A stretch of 64,000 nucleotides of DNA, from assembly GCA_905250075.1 (NCBI GenBank), contig CAJNOP010000212.1:62001-126000 (forward strand), written 5' to 3'. How positions within the stretch are numbered: position 1 is the stretch's first letter; each line of letters begins with the position of its first letter. This stretch comes from Rotaria sp. Silwood1. Its lineage: Eukaryota > Rotifera > Eurotatoria > Philodinida > Philodinidae. Position numbers and translations under genes: made by a program. A model generated the notes under the pieces. The model saw only the letters and a list, made by a program, of their open reading frames with translations. It was not told the DNA's origin and made no database searches. Shown piece after piece: positions 13,043 to 24,009 of this stretch.

Positions 13043-15013
13043 TAAATATTGAACCTTTTAAATTGTATTACTGAGTTTTTTAGAGTATTTGCTAAGCTTA
13101 AATTAGATTTCTACTGAGTCAAACCTACAGAACGTGTAATAAAAAATGTACAGAGCATTCATTATAAAACACTAAACAATTAAATACGAGCCAATTAAAA
13201 ACGGAAAAAGAATTCTATTTTACTTAGTCATTGTAAATTTGACAAACATACGTATAATATGAACAACAAGGTTATCGCTTGAACCAATGTTCAACGCAAG
13301 TTAAAGGAAAACGATGTTGATATCCATCAAGGATTTTCATGTGATAATTACATAGGAATCGAATATAATTCATAATCAATTTTAATATATTGTACACTTC
13401 CATATAACATCAAATTTTTTGGATTCGAGTTAAATGTTGACGATTCGATAACAGAAAAGAATTCTTTTTGAGTTTCTTTACGAAAGGAGTATGACATATA
13501 TTTTACATAGTTTATTATTTTAAGCATTGGTATGACCTACCATTCCACTTAATAGTGAATACAATCAGAACACAATTTTTTTTTATTATTTTTTCCACAA
13601 AATCATACTAATACAAAGAATATAATTGTTGACATGCATGATTATTTAAATGACATAATAAACATAATCTGTCTTTCAATATTTTCAGATTGACTATGCG
13701 TTATTTTTGTTTGAAAATCTTTCAATTCTACACTATAAATAATCAACGTGGGAAAAAAAGAAAAGATAAATCTATTTTTTTGGTATTTCATGGAAGCACT
13801 AATAAGAATATTTGCTTCTCAATCAATCAATAATTAACACCATCTATCGCGTATTTTAGTATAAATGAACATATGAAAAAAAGAGAACAAGCAAATAATT
13901 GAAGAAAAAAAAAAAGAAAAAGAAAGTTCCTTTTTTCGCCTCCTGTATACGGGTGGAAAAAAATTCAGAAGCGAACAAGTTTCACATCGACAGTGATACT
14001 TTGTTCAGAAATACATTTGAGTTTGTTCAAGAAGAATTGGTTTTTCTAGTTCAAAGACTTGCTTCTCAAGAATCTATCCGAACCAGAGACTGAAACAAAT
14101 AAGAAAATCTTTATGCGGATCCCATTCAACCAGTTTTCTATTTGTATTCATTCGATTCAACTTACTTTTTCAAAAACTCCAATAGACTCAGTTCGACTCA
14201 CATTACTACAGAAAGACGTTTTTCTGAGTTTCGCACATGTTATCTACTAATGTACTTTCTCTCTAATGCTTCTCTCTGAGAAGACTATTTATTTTTCTAT
14301 TTCCTTATTCTTAGTCACCTTTTGTATATTGGATCTATTCATATATATTCACAGATCATTGACTTTTTTTAACAAAAAGTTACGTACAACGTAGATGTTA
14401 TGCAATCAAATTAATTACAACAGTTTTATATTAATGAACTCGAGAATGATAATATAGTTGGCGCTTGAAAGATTACAGTTTCAATCCGATGAGCAAAAAC
14501 TAAAAGATGATAGTTAGTCGTCTATCTATTTTTTTCATAAAATCACATATAATCTGTAATTTGCTCGTTCTTATCAAACTGTGATGCCATATATTTCTAC
14601 TACTTCTGTTTTGATAGTTTCATTTTCTTTTTTTTATGATTGGTTTCTAATCTTGAAAACAAATCAATTAAAGACTTGTTCATCTGATTCGATTTGATTT
14701 GGTTTCAGTTTTTGGTTATCACTCGAAGTTTGAGACAGTTCTAAAGAGGATTTCTATAAAGGTCAGCAAAACCTTCCCATTATATGATAAAAGTAGTCAA
14801 AACCAGGCAGAATATTTTCGTAGAAGTTCTTTTGTTTTGTTTATTGACATAAAAATTGTATCAATTTCCGTAATCAAATGACATTTGGTAGGCATCTCAT
14901 TCAACCTTTATAACACTTTATGACGATTCATCTTTATTTCATGAGATTGAAAAATATTTGAAATAAAAGAAAAGTTTTGGTCTGATCTGAAATTCTACTT
15001 TTGCGATTTTTTG

Positions 15014-15019
15014 TTTATT
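15014..15019 (-). terminator. Polyadenylation signal of the nitrate transporter gene
   Basis: AATAAA on the minus strand, about 30 bases after the stop codon of the gene ending at 15048. Position and sequence suit a eukaryotic cleavage/polyadenylation signal. Confidence 0.5.
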
Positions 15020-15047
15020 TCATAATCGTTCTAAATTATTCTTCAAG

Positions 15048-16577
15048 TTATTGTAGTGGTATGCAGGTAACTGCCAGATTTGAACCTAAACAGATGATTC
15101 CAATAATCCATAAAGCTGTCTGATAATCAGTTCCGAGAAATCGAAAAGCTAAGCTGAATAAAATTCCGCCAACGTTGCCAGATGCTCCAGTGACACCTGA
15201 AACAATGCCAGTAAACTTTGGATGAATAGCAGGAACCAAAGAAAAAATGGCTCCATTTGCTGCCTCCATGAAAATCGCTAGACCTGTCATGAGTACAATC
15301 AAATAATAAATCTTGAACTTTGCGAATCCGATCCACATAAAGAAGACACCTTGTACAACTCCAAGAAAGATTAGCCACCATTTCTTTGCAGTAAGTCCTT
15401 TATGTTGATAGAGTACATCAGATATATATCCTCCCAAAGGTCTAGTAACAATATTCAGGAGTCCAAATATAGCAGCCCAACTTCCAGCTGTTTGGGAATT
15501 CCAAACAATACCATCTTGAATTTTAGTTGTTTGAATATAAAAATCAGAAATAATTCCTTCGACAGAAAGTTCAGAACCAAATGAACACAAATAAGGAAGT
15601 GCAACTAATAGAGTGCGCGATGAAAAGACGATTTTCAATACATCTACAGCTGATGGTGCTCGAAGAAATTCGTCATTAACCGCAACAGTTCGACTACTAG
15701 TCGATTGATTAGGTGCCTCTGATATGTCAGTCATTGCTGCAGTTTGTGGACCAGAGATAAATTTCATGTCTTCATTTTTTAAGTGAGAAGATGCTTCAGT
15801 CATTCCAATGCCTTCGTCATTATTCATACGAAACTCAGCTTCATCAAGAATTTGAGTACAATCGGTTTTAGGATCTTGGTGAAAATTTCGACTGCTCCAC
15901 GGTCCATTTGGAGTATCGTGTCCAAAGAAAAGAGTAATGGTAGCAACACAAATAATGATGACTAGGGGACACATTGGAAAAGCAATACGCCATGCCCAAT
16001 ATTGACTTATGCCATTATTGTTCATGAGCGAAGATACAACTGCTGGCATGAGAAAAAATGTAACACCACCTCCGGCATTGCCCCATCCTGCAGTTAAAGC
16101 ATTTGCTAGTCCAATAATATTTTTGTCGAAGAATTGACTTGTCCAGACTTGACATGGAACAAAAGTTCCTCCTAGAATACCGACAAAGAATCGTATTGCA
16201 ATTAATTCGGAAGCATTGGTAACAAATGGTGTTAAAGCAGTTGGAATGGCCCCACCGAGAAGACAACCAATCATGACATACCGAGGACCATACCGATCAC
16301 ACAAAGGACCGACGATGAAACGTACCAGAAAAGTTGCCAGTAGTCCCATTATATTTGAATTTGCAACTTGTGCATGAGTAAGTTGAAGATCTTCTTGAAT
16401 AACACCATGAATGAGAGGTGGAAAGGCGAACCACGATAAAAATGCAACAAAGAATCCGATCCAAGACAAATGAAATGTTCTGCCATACTTATCGATAATG
16501 TTTAGTAAAGGAAGAGTACGAGATTTGTGATTAGACGGATTAATATCCGAACGAAAAAGATTTTCAACGAATCGCAT
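15048..16577 (-). CDS. NNP-family nitrate/nitrite transporter (major facilitator), intronless
   Basis: This single exon of 509 residues encodes a twelve-span major facilitator protein of the nitrate-nitrite porter family (fungal NrtA/CrnA, plant NRT2, bacterial NarK). Both family signatures are present: AGWGNAGGGV at 163-172 in span 5 and TGASGNVGGI at 463-472 in span 11. The two arginines that bind the anion in Aspergillus NrtA have clear counterparts: R86 in span 2 (LVRFIVGP) and R379 in span 8 (NIVTRPLGGYISD). The MFS loop motif GPLCDRYGPR (90-99) follows span 2. A hydrophilic loop of about 90 residues (220-310) between spans 6 and 7 resembles the long central loop of the eukaryotic members. 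Animals generally lack this family, and neighbouring animal genes have introns while this one has none, so acquisition from a fungus, alga or bacterium is likely. No nitrate or nitrite reductase gene is visible in the window. Confidence 0.93.
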   Translation of the reverse strand: MRFVENLFRSDINPSNHKSRTLPLLNIIDKYGRTFHLSWIGFFVAFLSWFAFPPLIHGVIQEDLQLTHAQVANSNIMGLLATFLVRFIVGPLCDRYGPRYVMIGCLLGGAIPTALTPFVTNASELIAIRFFVGILGGTFVPCQVWTSQFFDKNIIGLANALTAGWGNAGGGVTFFLMPAVVSSLMNNNGISQYWAWRIAFPMCPLVIIICVATITLFFGHDTPNGPWSSRNFHQDPKTDCTQILDEAEFRMNNDEGIGMTEASSHLKNEDMKFISGPQTAAMTDISEAPNQSTSSRTVAVNDEFLRAPSAVDVLKIVFSSRTLLVALPYLCSFGSELSVEGIISDFYIQTTKIQDGIVWNSQTAGSWAAIFGLLNIVTRPLGGYISDVLYQHKGLTAKKWWLIFLGVVQGVFFMWIGFAKFKIYYLIVLMTGLAIFMEAANGAIFSLVPAIHPKFTGIVSGVTGASGNVGGILFSLAFRFLGTDYQTALWIIGIICLGSNLAVTCIPLQ

Positions 16578-18171
16578 ACGGTTGGTTATTATAGATACTC
16601 CAAAATAGTGAACCTATGGATAAATAATACTTTATTTCGAACTCTAAATATTGAATATTCTTCAAATTCAGATCGTTCACACCGATTACTAGTACGCATT
16701 CTTGATCCGCTTATAAGTAGGTACAGTTTCACATTAGTGAATAATTCATCAAATAGAAGTTTTCGAATACATATTTTCGTAGGGGTGCTGTTAAATTTAC
16801 CTCAGAATTCTATACTAAATAGCTGCACTATGTTTTCTGAAAAAGAGCAAAAAAAGTACAGCGACTTTGTGCTATAAATTTGTGTACTTTATGCTTCATA
16901 TGAAAGGCACATGTTATTTTACATACATACATAGATGAAGAGATAAGAGATTGCAGAGAGAAGAAAATCATTCACTTCTCCGATATATCCCCAGATGCTA
17001 TAAAGAATCAGCAATATCATGAGTATGAAAAAAAATAGTACTTTTGCTACGAAAAGAAAGATATGATAAATGTACATTTAAGTTAGCAATATTACAGTGA
17101 CCGTTTGTTTCAATCTGTAATCACAAAGAATGGCCTAACGGCAAATTTATTCTACAACCGGTATCATAATTAAATAGATTATAAAAATTTTTATAATGGA
17201 ATATCTCATAACTGATAAAACTAATGACATTAGAAAAGCCTTTGTATTGTTCAAAATTAATCTGTTATAATAGTATACATAGGATGTTTTACAATTATAT
17301 AAAGATATGTGGGCGTCAATTAATTCAGACCTTTTCACAATGTTTCATGTTTGACTTAAGTTTACATACCAAAAAGCAAACTTCTCGCCGTCTCACGTTT
17401 AGGTCGACTTGAAAATCATCAAATAATTATCAATTGATTTCTATTGCCGTTGTGATAATGTATGAATATGCACGTGTAGTATCATCAGGCGCTGTGTATG
17501 TAAATGAAATAATTTGAGCACGCAATTTTCTTTCGTTCTGACACCTGTATGAAATGTGGCTCACCATTTTCCGCATCATTTCTTTTTGCCCTACTTTGTC
17601 TTATTCAAGGACTCTCATTTATAATTGTAATGAAGTAAAATATTTTCTTTTGAGGACAGTCGCATAGGCAAGTTTAATTATGAATCATTCAATACAAAAC
17701 AAAAAAACAAAACATCAGACAAGTAGCGAAAATATTTTACTACATTTTCTAAAAAAGATCGTCACAAGGCAGTGAAAAATAGTTTGTGCAGCTCACATTT
17801 TCTTTAAATAGGCGTTTGAGAAAGAATATCTAGCCAGTATCGTGATATTCTGAGCAATGACAATAAATTTCGTTATAAGTTGATCGAAAAAGTTTTATTA
17901 CTCCAAATGACTGCAACAATTTTTGTAATCTTCATTCAATAAAATTTATTGCATATTTAAAAAGGAATGGATGCATAGGAAAAGAGAAGATCTTCAATAA
18001 TGTACGATTGTATAATAAAACAAATCACTGTTTTTTATTCAGTACATAAATCTGCTACTTTTCTATGTTTCTAGATGTGAACATAATTTTTTAGAACACT
18101 TAGCATCTACAACTTCGTCACCGACACAATTTTTTCCCTTATCAAACATCACGAATCATCACCAATTAGTT
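16578..18171. other. Intergenic stretch, no genes recognised
   Basis: Upstream region of the nitrate transporter and the flank of the piggyBac-like element. A 116-codon plus-strand frame (16527-16877) overlaps the transporter start and has no recognisable features, so I consider it a chance frame. No clear promoter element or repeat was seen. Confidence 0.45.
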
Positions 18172-18175
18172 TTAA

Positions 18176-19002
18176 CCCTTAAGAGCCGAAGTGGCTTCTG
18201 CTTATAGAAATGAGAATCTAATTAGAAAAACAGAGATTATGGACCCTCAGTATACTCGTACTACAGTTAAAAATAATTACCTTCTTCTTATTCTGGACCT
18301 ACGCAACCTCCTTTGGCAGGAATATCCATCACTGTAAAAATTCCAAAAAATAGGAATTTCGATCTGAAACTTTGCCGCTAGATAGTTTTGATAATACTTA
18401 ATATGCTCCGAAATTTTCACTTAGACCGGATGCTTTCTTGCTGAGATATTCAAAATCCAAAAACCAGCTAAATTTTGCTAAAAATTGCTAAAAACTTCAA
18501 TATTCTGTATCTCGCGAAAGAAACAACAGTTGTTCCTGAAAATGTTGAAACTTCCTAAACACTACTAGGGCTATGTATGAGCCAAGTTTCATGTTAGAAA
18601 TACATTGTTTTGATTCTTCTATGAGGCTGAATGTCTCACCGAAGGAATTTTTTATTGATCACGACACAATCTGTCAGTAGATCGGTTAAAAGATTCTAGA
18701 ACGCTGACATTGAATAGCTTGGTGATAGGCTTAAGAGTGTAACATAAAATAAACTACACTGTATGTCGCATCTCCGAATAGATACAACTTTAGGGAAGAA
18801 AGGTGTTATTGAAAAAAGTTATCAGACCAAAAAGGTGTTTTGCTACGCCTGACAGCCATCTGAATACTACGTTTTGGTCTAGGTATGGCCTCGAAAGTCA
18901 TATCACTCCAGAAAAATATTGGTTTTTGTCTACAACATTTTTATAAGACTTTGATTACAATTATTTAAATGTCCCTTGGAAGGGACATTCAGCTCTTAAG
19001 GG
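18176..19002. mobile_element. piggyBac-like non-autonomous element bounded by TTAA
   Basis: The element begins CCCTTAAGAGC and ends GCTCTTAAGGG. It is flanked on both sides by TTAA (18172-18175 and 19003-19006), the target duplication of piggyBac transposons, whose termini also start with CCC. Counting TTAA, the perfect inverted terminal match is 15 bp. A palindrome GTCCCTTGGAAGGGAC lies 16 bases inside the right end. The 827-bp interior has no long open frame, so it would need a transposase supplied elsewhere. Confidence 0.8.
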
Positions 19003-19693
19003 TTAATATAACTGAAGCTTCATTAAAACATAAGACCTTGAATTAAACGAAATTTAACAAAACTAAATCATGTAAAATTTATTGATAAAATGGTAAAAAA
19101 AATACAAGAATCGTCTTCTCAGTGGATTGGAGGAGATGTTAGATCATTTAGTATATTAGATTACTCTGGTAGTAAAAATTCTTGAGAAGAGTGCTTTTGT
19201 TTAGGTAAGAAGTCACAAATATATATTATGCATATAATCCTCTTTTTTTGTCTTTTTTCGGGCTACATATGATACATTTGATATCATCGAAGTATTGCGT
19301 AGTAAAAACAACATTTTCTGAAACATTGTACTATTTAATGATACTTTACGAGCTCAAATAAGACAGTATTATCATTGCCTTTGAAAGAGATTCCATTTAC
19401 GATTTGTCCACATTATTCGACGACTCGTAACAAAAGGAGTCTCATCTAAGTGCTAGTGGAACATTGTTTGATCATGATTATTGCTGTAATTCAATGAATC
19501 TTTGTTGAAATTCTTTCGATTATGAAAACAAAAAACAACAGCTATCCATCCTTTTGCTGAAAAGTCTTAGCCATGCATATGGACGATATTGTTTAAGTTT
19601 TCTTTCTTGATCTATTGATGTGTTTAATATGCTTAGGAAAAACAGCGATATTGTAAGATATAATGAGATGAAAAAATTTCTTGTTTGTCTGGG

Positions 19694-20787
19694 TATATGA
19701 GTGAAGAGCACAGCCATTGTACCGTTGTGTTCCGCAAAGAAAAATGCTTATAAGTCGAGATCCGCTCAATCGATTTTAATAAATTTTTTTCATTTTACTG
19801 GTCTAAGGATGACCATTCAGTTCTGAAAAAATCAATTTCCCACGTGTTTTAGTTTCCTAGAAATCATAGCAAGTGTTAAATACCTAGCTTCTAATGCCAC
19901 CTGTCAGAAGAAAACCAATTTTTTTTATTCCATTGCTTTTTTTTACAATTAATTTTGCAGTTAGAGTTGTAGTATTATTCATCAAGAGCTTTTAGAATAT
20001 GCCTTTATTTTTAGCTTTAGAGAAGGTCTTATGAATGAAAAACTGTTGATAATGGGCGTTGAGACACTTTTTCATTTTTGCGTAGGGCGATATTAAAATT
20101 ATTGGCGTTTCGTTTGGAGAAATTGTTTTTGTTGTAATTTGGTTGTATATCAGAGAGAACTAAGATAAAAATAATTTGAGAAATAAAAGAGGTTTGTTCC
20201 ATAAAGTTCGTTAGTGCAAAAATTTTATATAAGATAAAAAAAATGAATTTTAGACGAAATGTAGGGCGACATTTTTAATTTTGTTTTTGCTATAGCTCAA
20301 TGAATACTTAGCTGTTTGCAACAAAAATTTGATCTTTGTTCAGGATCATAGAGTAGAGTAATACTCCAAAAACTCAATTGAAAATATCGCTCCGTTCTGA
20401 AGAAAATTCAATTTTACTAGAAAAGTGTAGGGCGACATTTTTCGAAGCAATGATTCACTAAAACTGCTTGATATATGAAAATAACATATATGAGCTAGCT
20501 CTGTGCCAAGAATTGTTTCATACTAACGTGTATGATATAATAAACATTTTCTGAATATTTTCTTCAAAAAATCATTATTTTGAAGTAAAAACCATTATCA
20601 TTGCGTTCACTTAGTTTTATATCGTGAATCTCCACAACAACACAAGGAAGTGTTGGGAAAATATTATTTTCATGTACAATCGACATCGCTCTGTCAAACG
20701 CAACACTTAGTTCTCTCTCATTATTAAATTTATTTTTATCAATTTTTTTGCTTAAACGGTACAATGGCTGTGCTCTTCACTCATATA
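19694..20787. repeat. Pair of perfect 33-bp inverted repeats about 1 kb apart, with internal GTAGGGCGA motifs
   Basis: Bases 19694-19726 and 20755-20787 are exact reverse complements over 33 bp (TATATGAGTGAAGAGCACAG... in the left copy). Both outward directions contain ATGGCTGTGCTCTTCACTCA, which starts short open frames. Between the repeats the motif GTAGGGCGA recurs at about 20083, 20264 and 20427, twice extended to TGTAGGGCGACATTTT. The arrangement suits a small DNA transposon, but I could not find a convincing target duplication, so the ends are uncertain. Confidence 0.55.
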
Positions 20788-23037
20788 TCTGAGAAACATA
20801 AAAAGGTATTTCGTACATATTTTTGATGCGAAATTTTTTTTAATATACATGCATCAAGATCCATTGATGTCGAGATAGTTTTGTAAACATCGACTTAAAA
20901 TAAGAATTTAAGCGGTCTATCGAAGACTTTTTCAGCTGGTTTACTTGTCTAAATTCAGAATTTTTTTTTATTGTTTAGGTATTTTAAACGTAGTGTGAGC
21001 TTTATGCAATCAAGCTGTGGACTGATCCTAACTACATCTGCGATTGACGTAGCAGTTTCGTTTGTGTTTTCAAACTTTTCGAGTCGATTTTCTGTGTCGA
21101 ACGCCGAATAAACAATATTATTAAGATATCTCTTTTACGAAATAAAAAGCAAAAATAAAAAAGTGCTAGAACAGCTGTTGTGGCTGCTATCACAGATATA
21201 CTTAATGCAAATTCAACTGCAAAAACAGTATCTGTTTGCCACGTTAATAATAATTATAAGTCTTACACTAATGACAGTTCCTTGTCAACTAAAGATGACT
21301 GTGATAACACAACTGGTTAATCAGCCATTTGAAAAAAGTTTTGACGAATGGTTGTTATAATGGAACATGAATGGTTATTTTATCAGGTGAAAAATACAGC
21401 TGATGAAATTCTACTCCTAATTAATTATGTCCTTCAGGTTTTAAAAACGTGCATGAAGATTCTCAAATATCTGAAAAAAGTAGATATGAATCTTAGAATA
21501 TTTGTCTTTCATATCAATTTATGTCAAAGCAGAAGTTGGTAGTACATTACACCAATCGTGTATTACTAAGTAATGATTCATATTACATATCTTATAGAGT
21601 ATATTAAAATTGATCAACACAACTAAAAGTTTGGTATTAGCTATGAGACAGTAATTATTAACACATGGTTTAGATGAAACAACGATTAAACAATTAATAC
21701 TGACTTTTAAAAAGTTTAAACATATTATGACACTTGCCCAAACATGAAACTGAACATCGTTACTGTTAGAAGATTCACCTTCTTATTGTTATTTTTCTTT
21801 TCCTCTTGCTTCCTACTAGATCTTCCTTTGATGTTGTATAACCTTGATCACTCTTTATTCTTTTTATCCTTAAGTTTAGCCGTTGATATGTTTTTTCTGT
21901 AACAGTACGGAGAAATATAGCTATATGTGTGTGTGCGGATATTTTTGGTTTTTGAAATATAATAAAGAAAAAGGTCGAACATCAGACCTCTAATAGTTAC
22001 AGATAGTTTTATTATGCAGTTTGAGGTTTATAAGTTCTAAATGGTATTACGAATCATTAGTTTATTAAAAAAACACACTTTCTATGGATCAAATGAAAAC
22101 AAAATCGATAGTGACGAATTAGGGGACAACAAAAATTATCCATTAGAAGATTTGTACAAAAGAAAAGGTTTTAAATAAAAAGTTTTCTTCAATGAAAAGA
22201 ATTACTTGCTGTAATTTTGATACTATCCAGGTTTGAATTCTACACTTCATTCTTTTTTTAACTTATCAAACACAATTAGGTGTGGGTGTTGGTGTGGATC
22301 TTCTCTGCGCGCACGCCCATACCTACACTTACACCTTAAACAATAGAAACCTACTACATATGCAGAAAATAAGGCTGCTTAAAAAAGAGTTTATAAAACC
22401 AAACTAAATTTTTTTGCATGATTTCAAATATTTATTGACATCAGTTATGTAAAACATTCATATGGTCAAACTATTATGTTCGTGTTCAAATTCATATAGA
22501 TGATGGATAAATTCTTCTAATAACATCGTAAAATTCCTTGGTGTTGCACGATGAAGCTACCAGCAATACTAGAACGAGCATATTGTTTTAGTTTAACTGC
22601 TTTTTTTGTAGAACATGATAATAATAATATATAAATGCACAATACGCAATACATTAGCGCAATCAGTCAAACAGTTTTACTTTGTTACTCTTTTATCAGC
22701 AACTTTTTGCAATAAAACAAAGAAAGATTTTAAAAGTTTAAGCCAACTGGTATAGACAAAGTTGTCTTCATCTGCCCGTAAGAACTAGTCTACTGGGTCG
22801 ATCTTCTATCACTACCGATTAAAATTCTGAGTTACACGATGAAAGAAGCACTGCTGAATTATTAGGAACTGAGAGACGTTGCGACTGAAAATTTTTGTCA
22901 TATTTTAATGACTATAGAATGATGCCTAGAAAAAAAAAGAATGTTTTTCAAATACATTTGCACTAAGTTGATTCATCAAGGATCAATAAGATTTTTTGAA
23001 AGAAAAGTACGATTATCAGCGTGACGAGGATTTGTTT
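20788..23037. other. Intergenic stretch with a possible decayed coding fragment and a GT-rich hairpin
   Basis: At 21150-21540 the plus strand has fragments whose composition looks coding in changing frames, for example TAVVAAITDILNANSTAKTV near 21170-21230, followed by a 64-codon frame at 21348-21542. I cannot assign a family, and the frame changes suggest decay. At 22278-22342 an imperfect inverted pair of GT-rich and AC-rich runs (AGGTGTGGGTGTTGGTGTGG and CCATACCTACACTTACACCT) can form a hairpin. The rest shows nothing recognisable. Confidence 0.4.
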
Positions 23038-24009
23038 TCAGCTCAAAAGTTGATGTTGTACGCCATTAGGAATGAAATTAAAGACTTTGCTAAGCAATTT
23101 ATCACTGAACCAAGTTGGAGACAGATATAAGAGGTAAAATATCACTTTGCCTTGCCAACCTGGCCGATAGCGAATGTGAGGCTTGGAATTCATCACTGCA
23201 TGCTGAATAGCTCGTACAACTCTAGAAGGATCATCCGCATTGATCATAAATGGACTATTAATCGCCTTTGTAATGATACTATTTAAATAACTAATTCCCC
23301 AACGTTCTTGTACATCAGTTGGAAGTCCATTCCATACATTTCTCAGTGTATCTTCATACCCTTCAAGCATGGGTGTTCGCAATGCACCTGGCTCAATTAT
23401 GCTAACACGTAAATTCCATGGAACCATTTCACGACGAAGACAATCCGAGAAAGATTTTAACGCATGTTTAGATGCTGAATACGCGGATGTATTGGGAAAA
23501 GTAAAGAATCCAGCTGCAGAAACTACATTAACTACACGTGAATCACATTTAGTGATGAGTAAAGGCAGAAGCTTCTTTGTCAGGGCAACATGTCCAAAGA
23601 AATTTACATTCATCAGTTTACGCATCATTTCCATTGAAGTCCAATCGATACAGCCATGAGTAAGAATACCAGCATTATTTACTAAGGCATGGAGAGTGTT
23701 AGTTGTTTTTTTGACTAAATTATAGGCAGCATCAATATCTTCTTGTTTGGTAATATCTAGACGAAAAACAGTCGCTCTCGATGAAAGTTTTGTTTTCAAT
23801 AAGGCCACATTGTCCGAAAACAACACACCAACGAAGACGTTAAAACCTAGTTGGTCAAGTTTCATTGCTAATGTATGACCGAGACCAGTGTCACAACCGC
23901 TGATGAGAACATACTTACTCGTTGAATCTATTTCAGGTGAAGGGAGAAAATATTGATATAAACAATAAGTCAAATACAATATTGGGATGAAAATAATGAT
24001 CAGAAACAT
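23038..24009 (-). CDS. Short-chain dehydrogenase, retinol/17-beta-hydroxysteroid dehydrogenase type
   Basis: This single-exon gene encodes 323 residues. An N-terminal hydrophobic segment (residues 2-22) should anchor it in the ER membrane. The Rossmann dinucleotide motif is SGCDTGLG (37-44), the NNAG motif lies at 111-114, and the catalytic residues are S164, Y177 and K181 in SAYSASKHALKSF. DI at 85-86 follows the adenine-contacting strand, and EPGALRTPM follows the active site. The sequence pattern, especially the GCDTGLG variant and the C-terminal RYRPGWQGKVIFYLL stretch, matches the 9C group of NAD(P)-dependent enzymes (retinol dehydrogenases, HSD17B6, DHRS9), which oxidise or reduce retinoids and steroids. 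The exact substrate cannot be read from sequence. The lack of introns is unusual beside split animal genes and could reflect retroposition. Confidence 0.93.
   Translation of the reverse strand: MFLIIIFIPILYLTYCLYQYFLPSPEIDSTSKYVLISGCDTGLGHTLAMKLDQLGFNVFVGVLFSDNVALLKTKLSSRATVFRLDITKQEDIDAAYNLVKKTTNTLHALVNNAGILTHGCIDWTSMEMMRKLMNVNFFGHVALTKKLLPLLITKCDSRVVNVVSAAGFFTFPNTSAYSASKHALKSFSDCLRREMVPWNLRVSIIEPGALRTPMLEGYEDTLRNVWNGLPTDVQERWGISYLNSIITKAINSPFMINADDPSRVVRAIQHAVMNSKPHIRYRPGWQGKVIFYLLYLSPTWFSDKLLSKVFNFIPNGVQHQLLS

Larger units (their letters stand above)
12430..15047. other. Intergenic stretch, no genes recognised
   Basis: This is AT-rich DNA between the deltex-like start and the nitrate transporter stop. 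Two short plus-strand frames (13899-14093, 14059-14250) and one at 14699-14881 have no recognisable product; the first begins in a lysine-coding poly-A run. A GT-rich hairpin lies at 12975-13042 and is listed separately. Confidence 0.5.
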
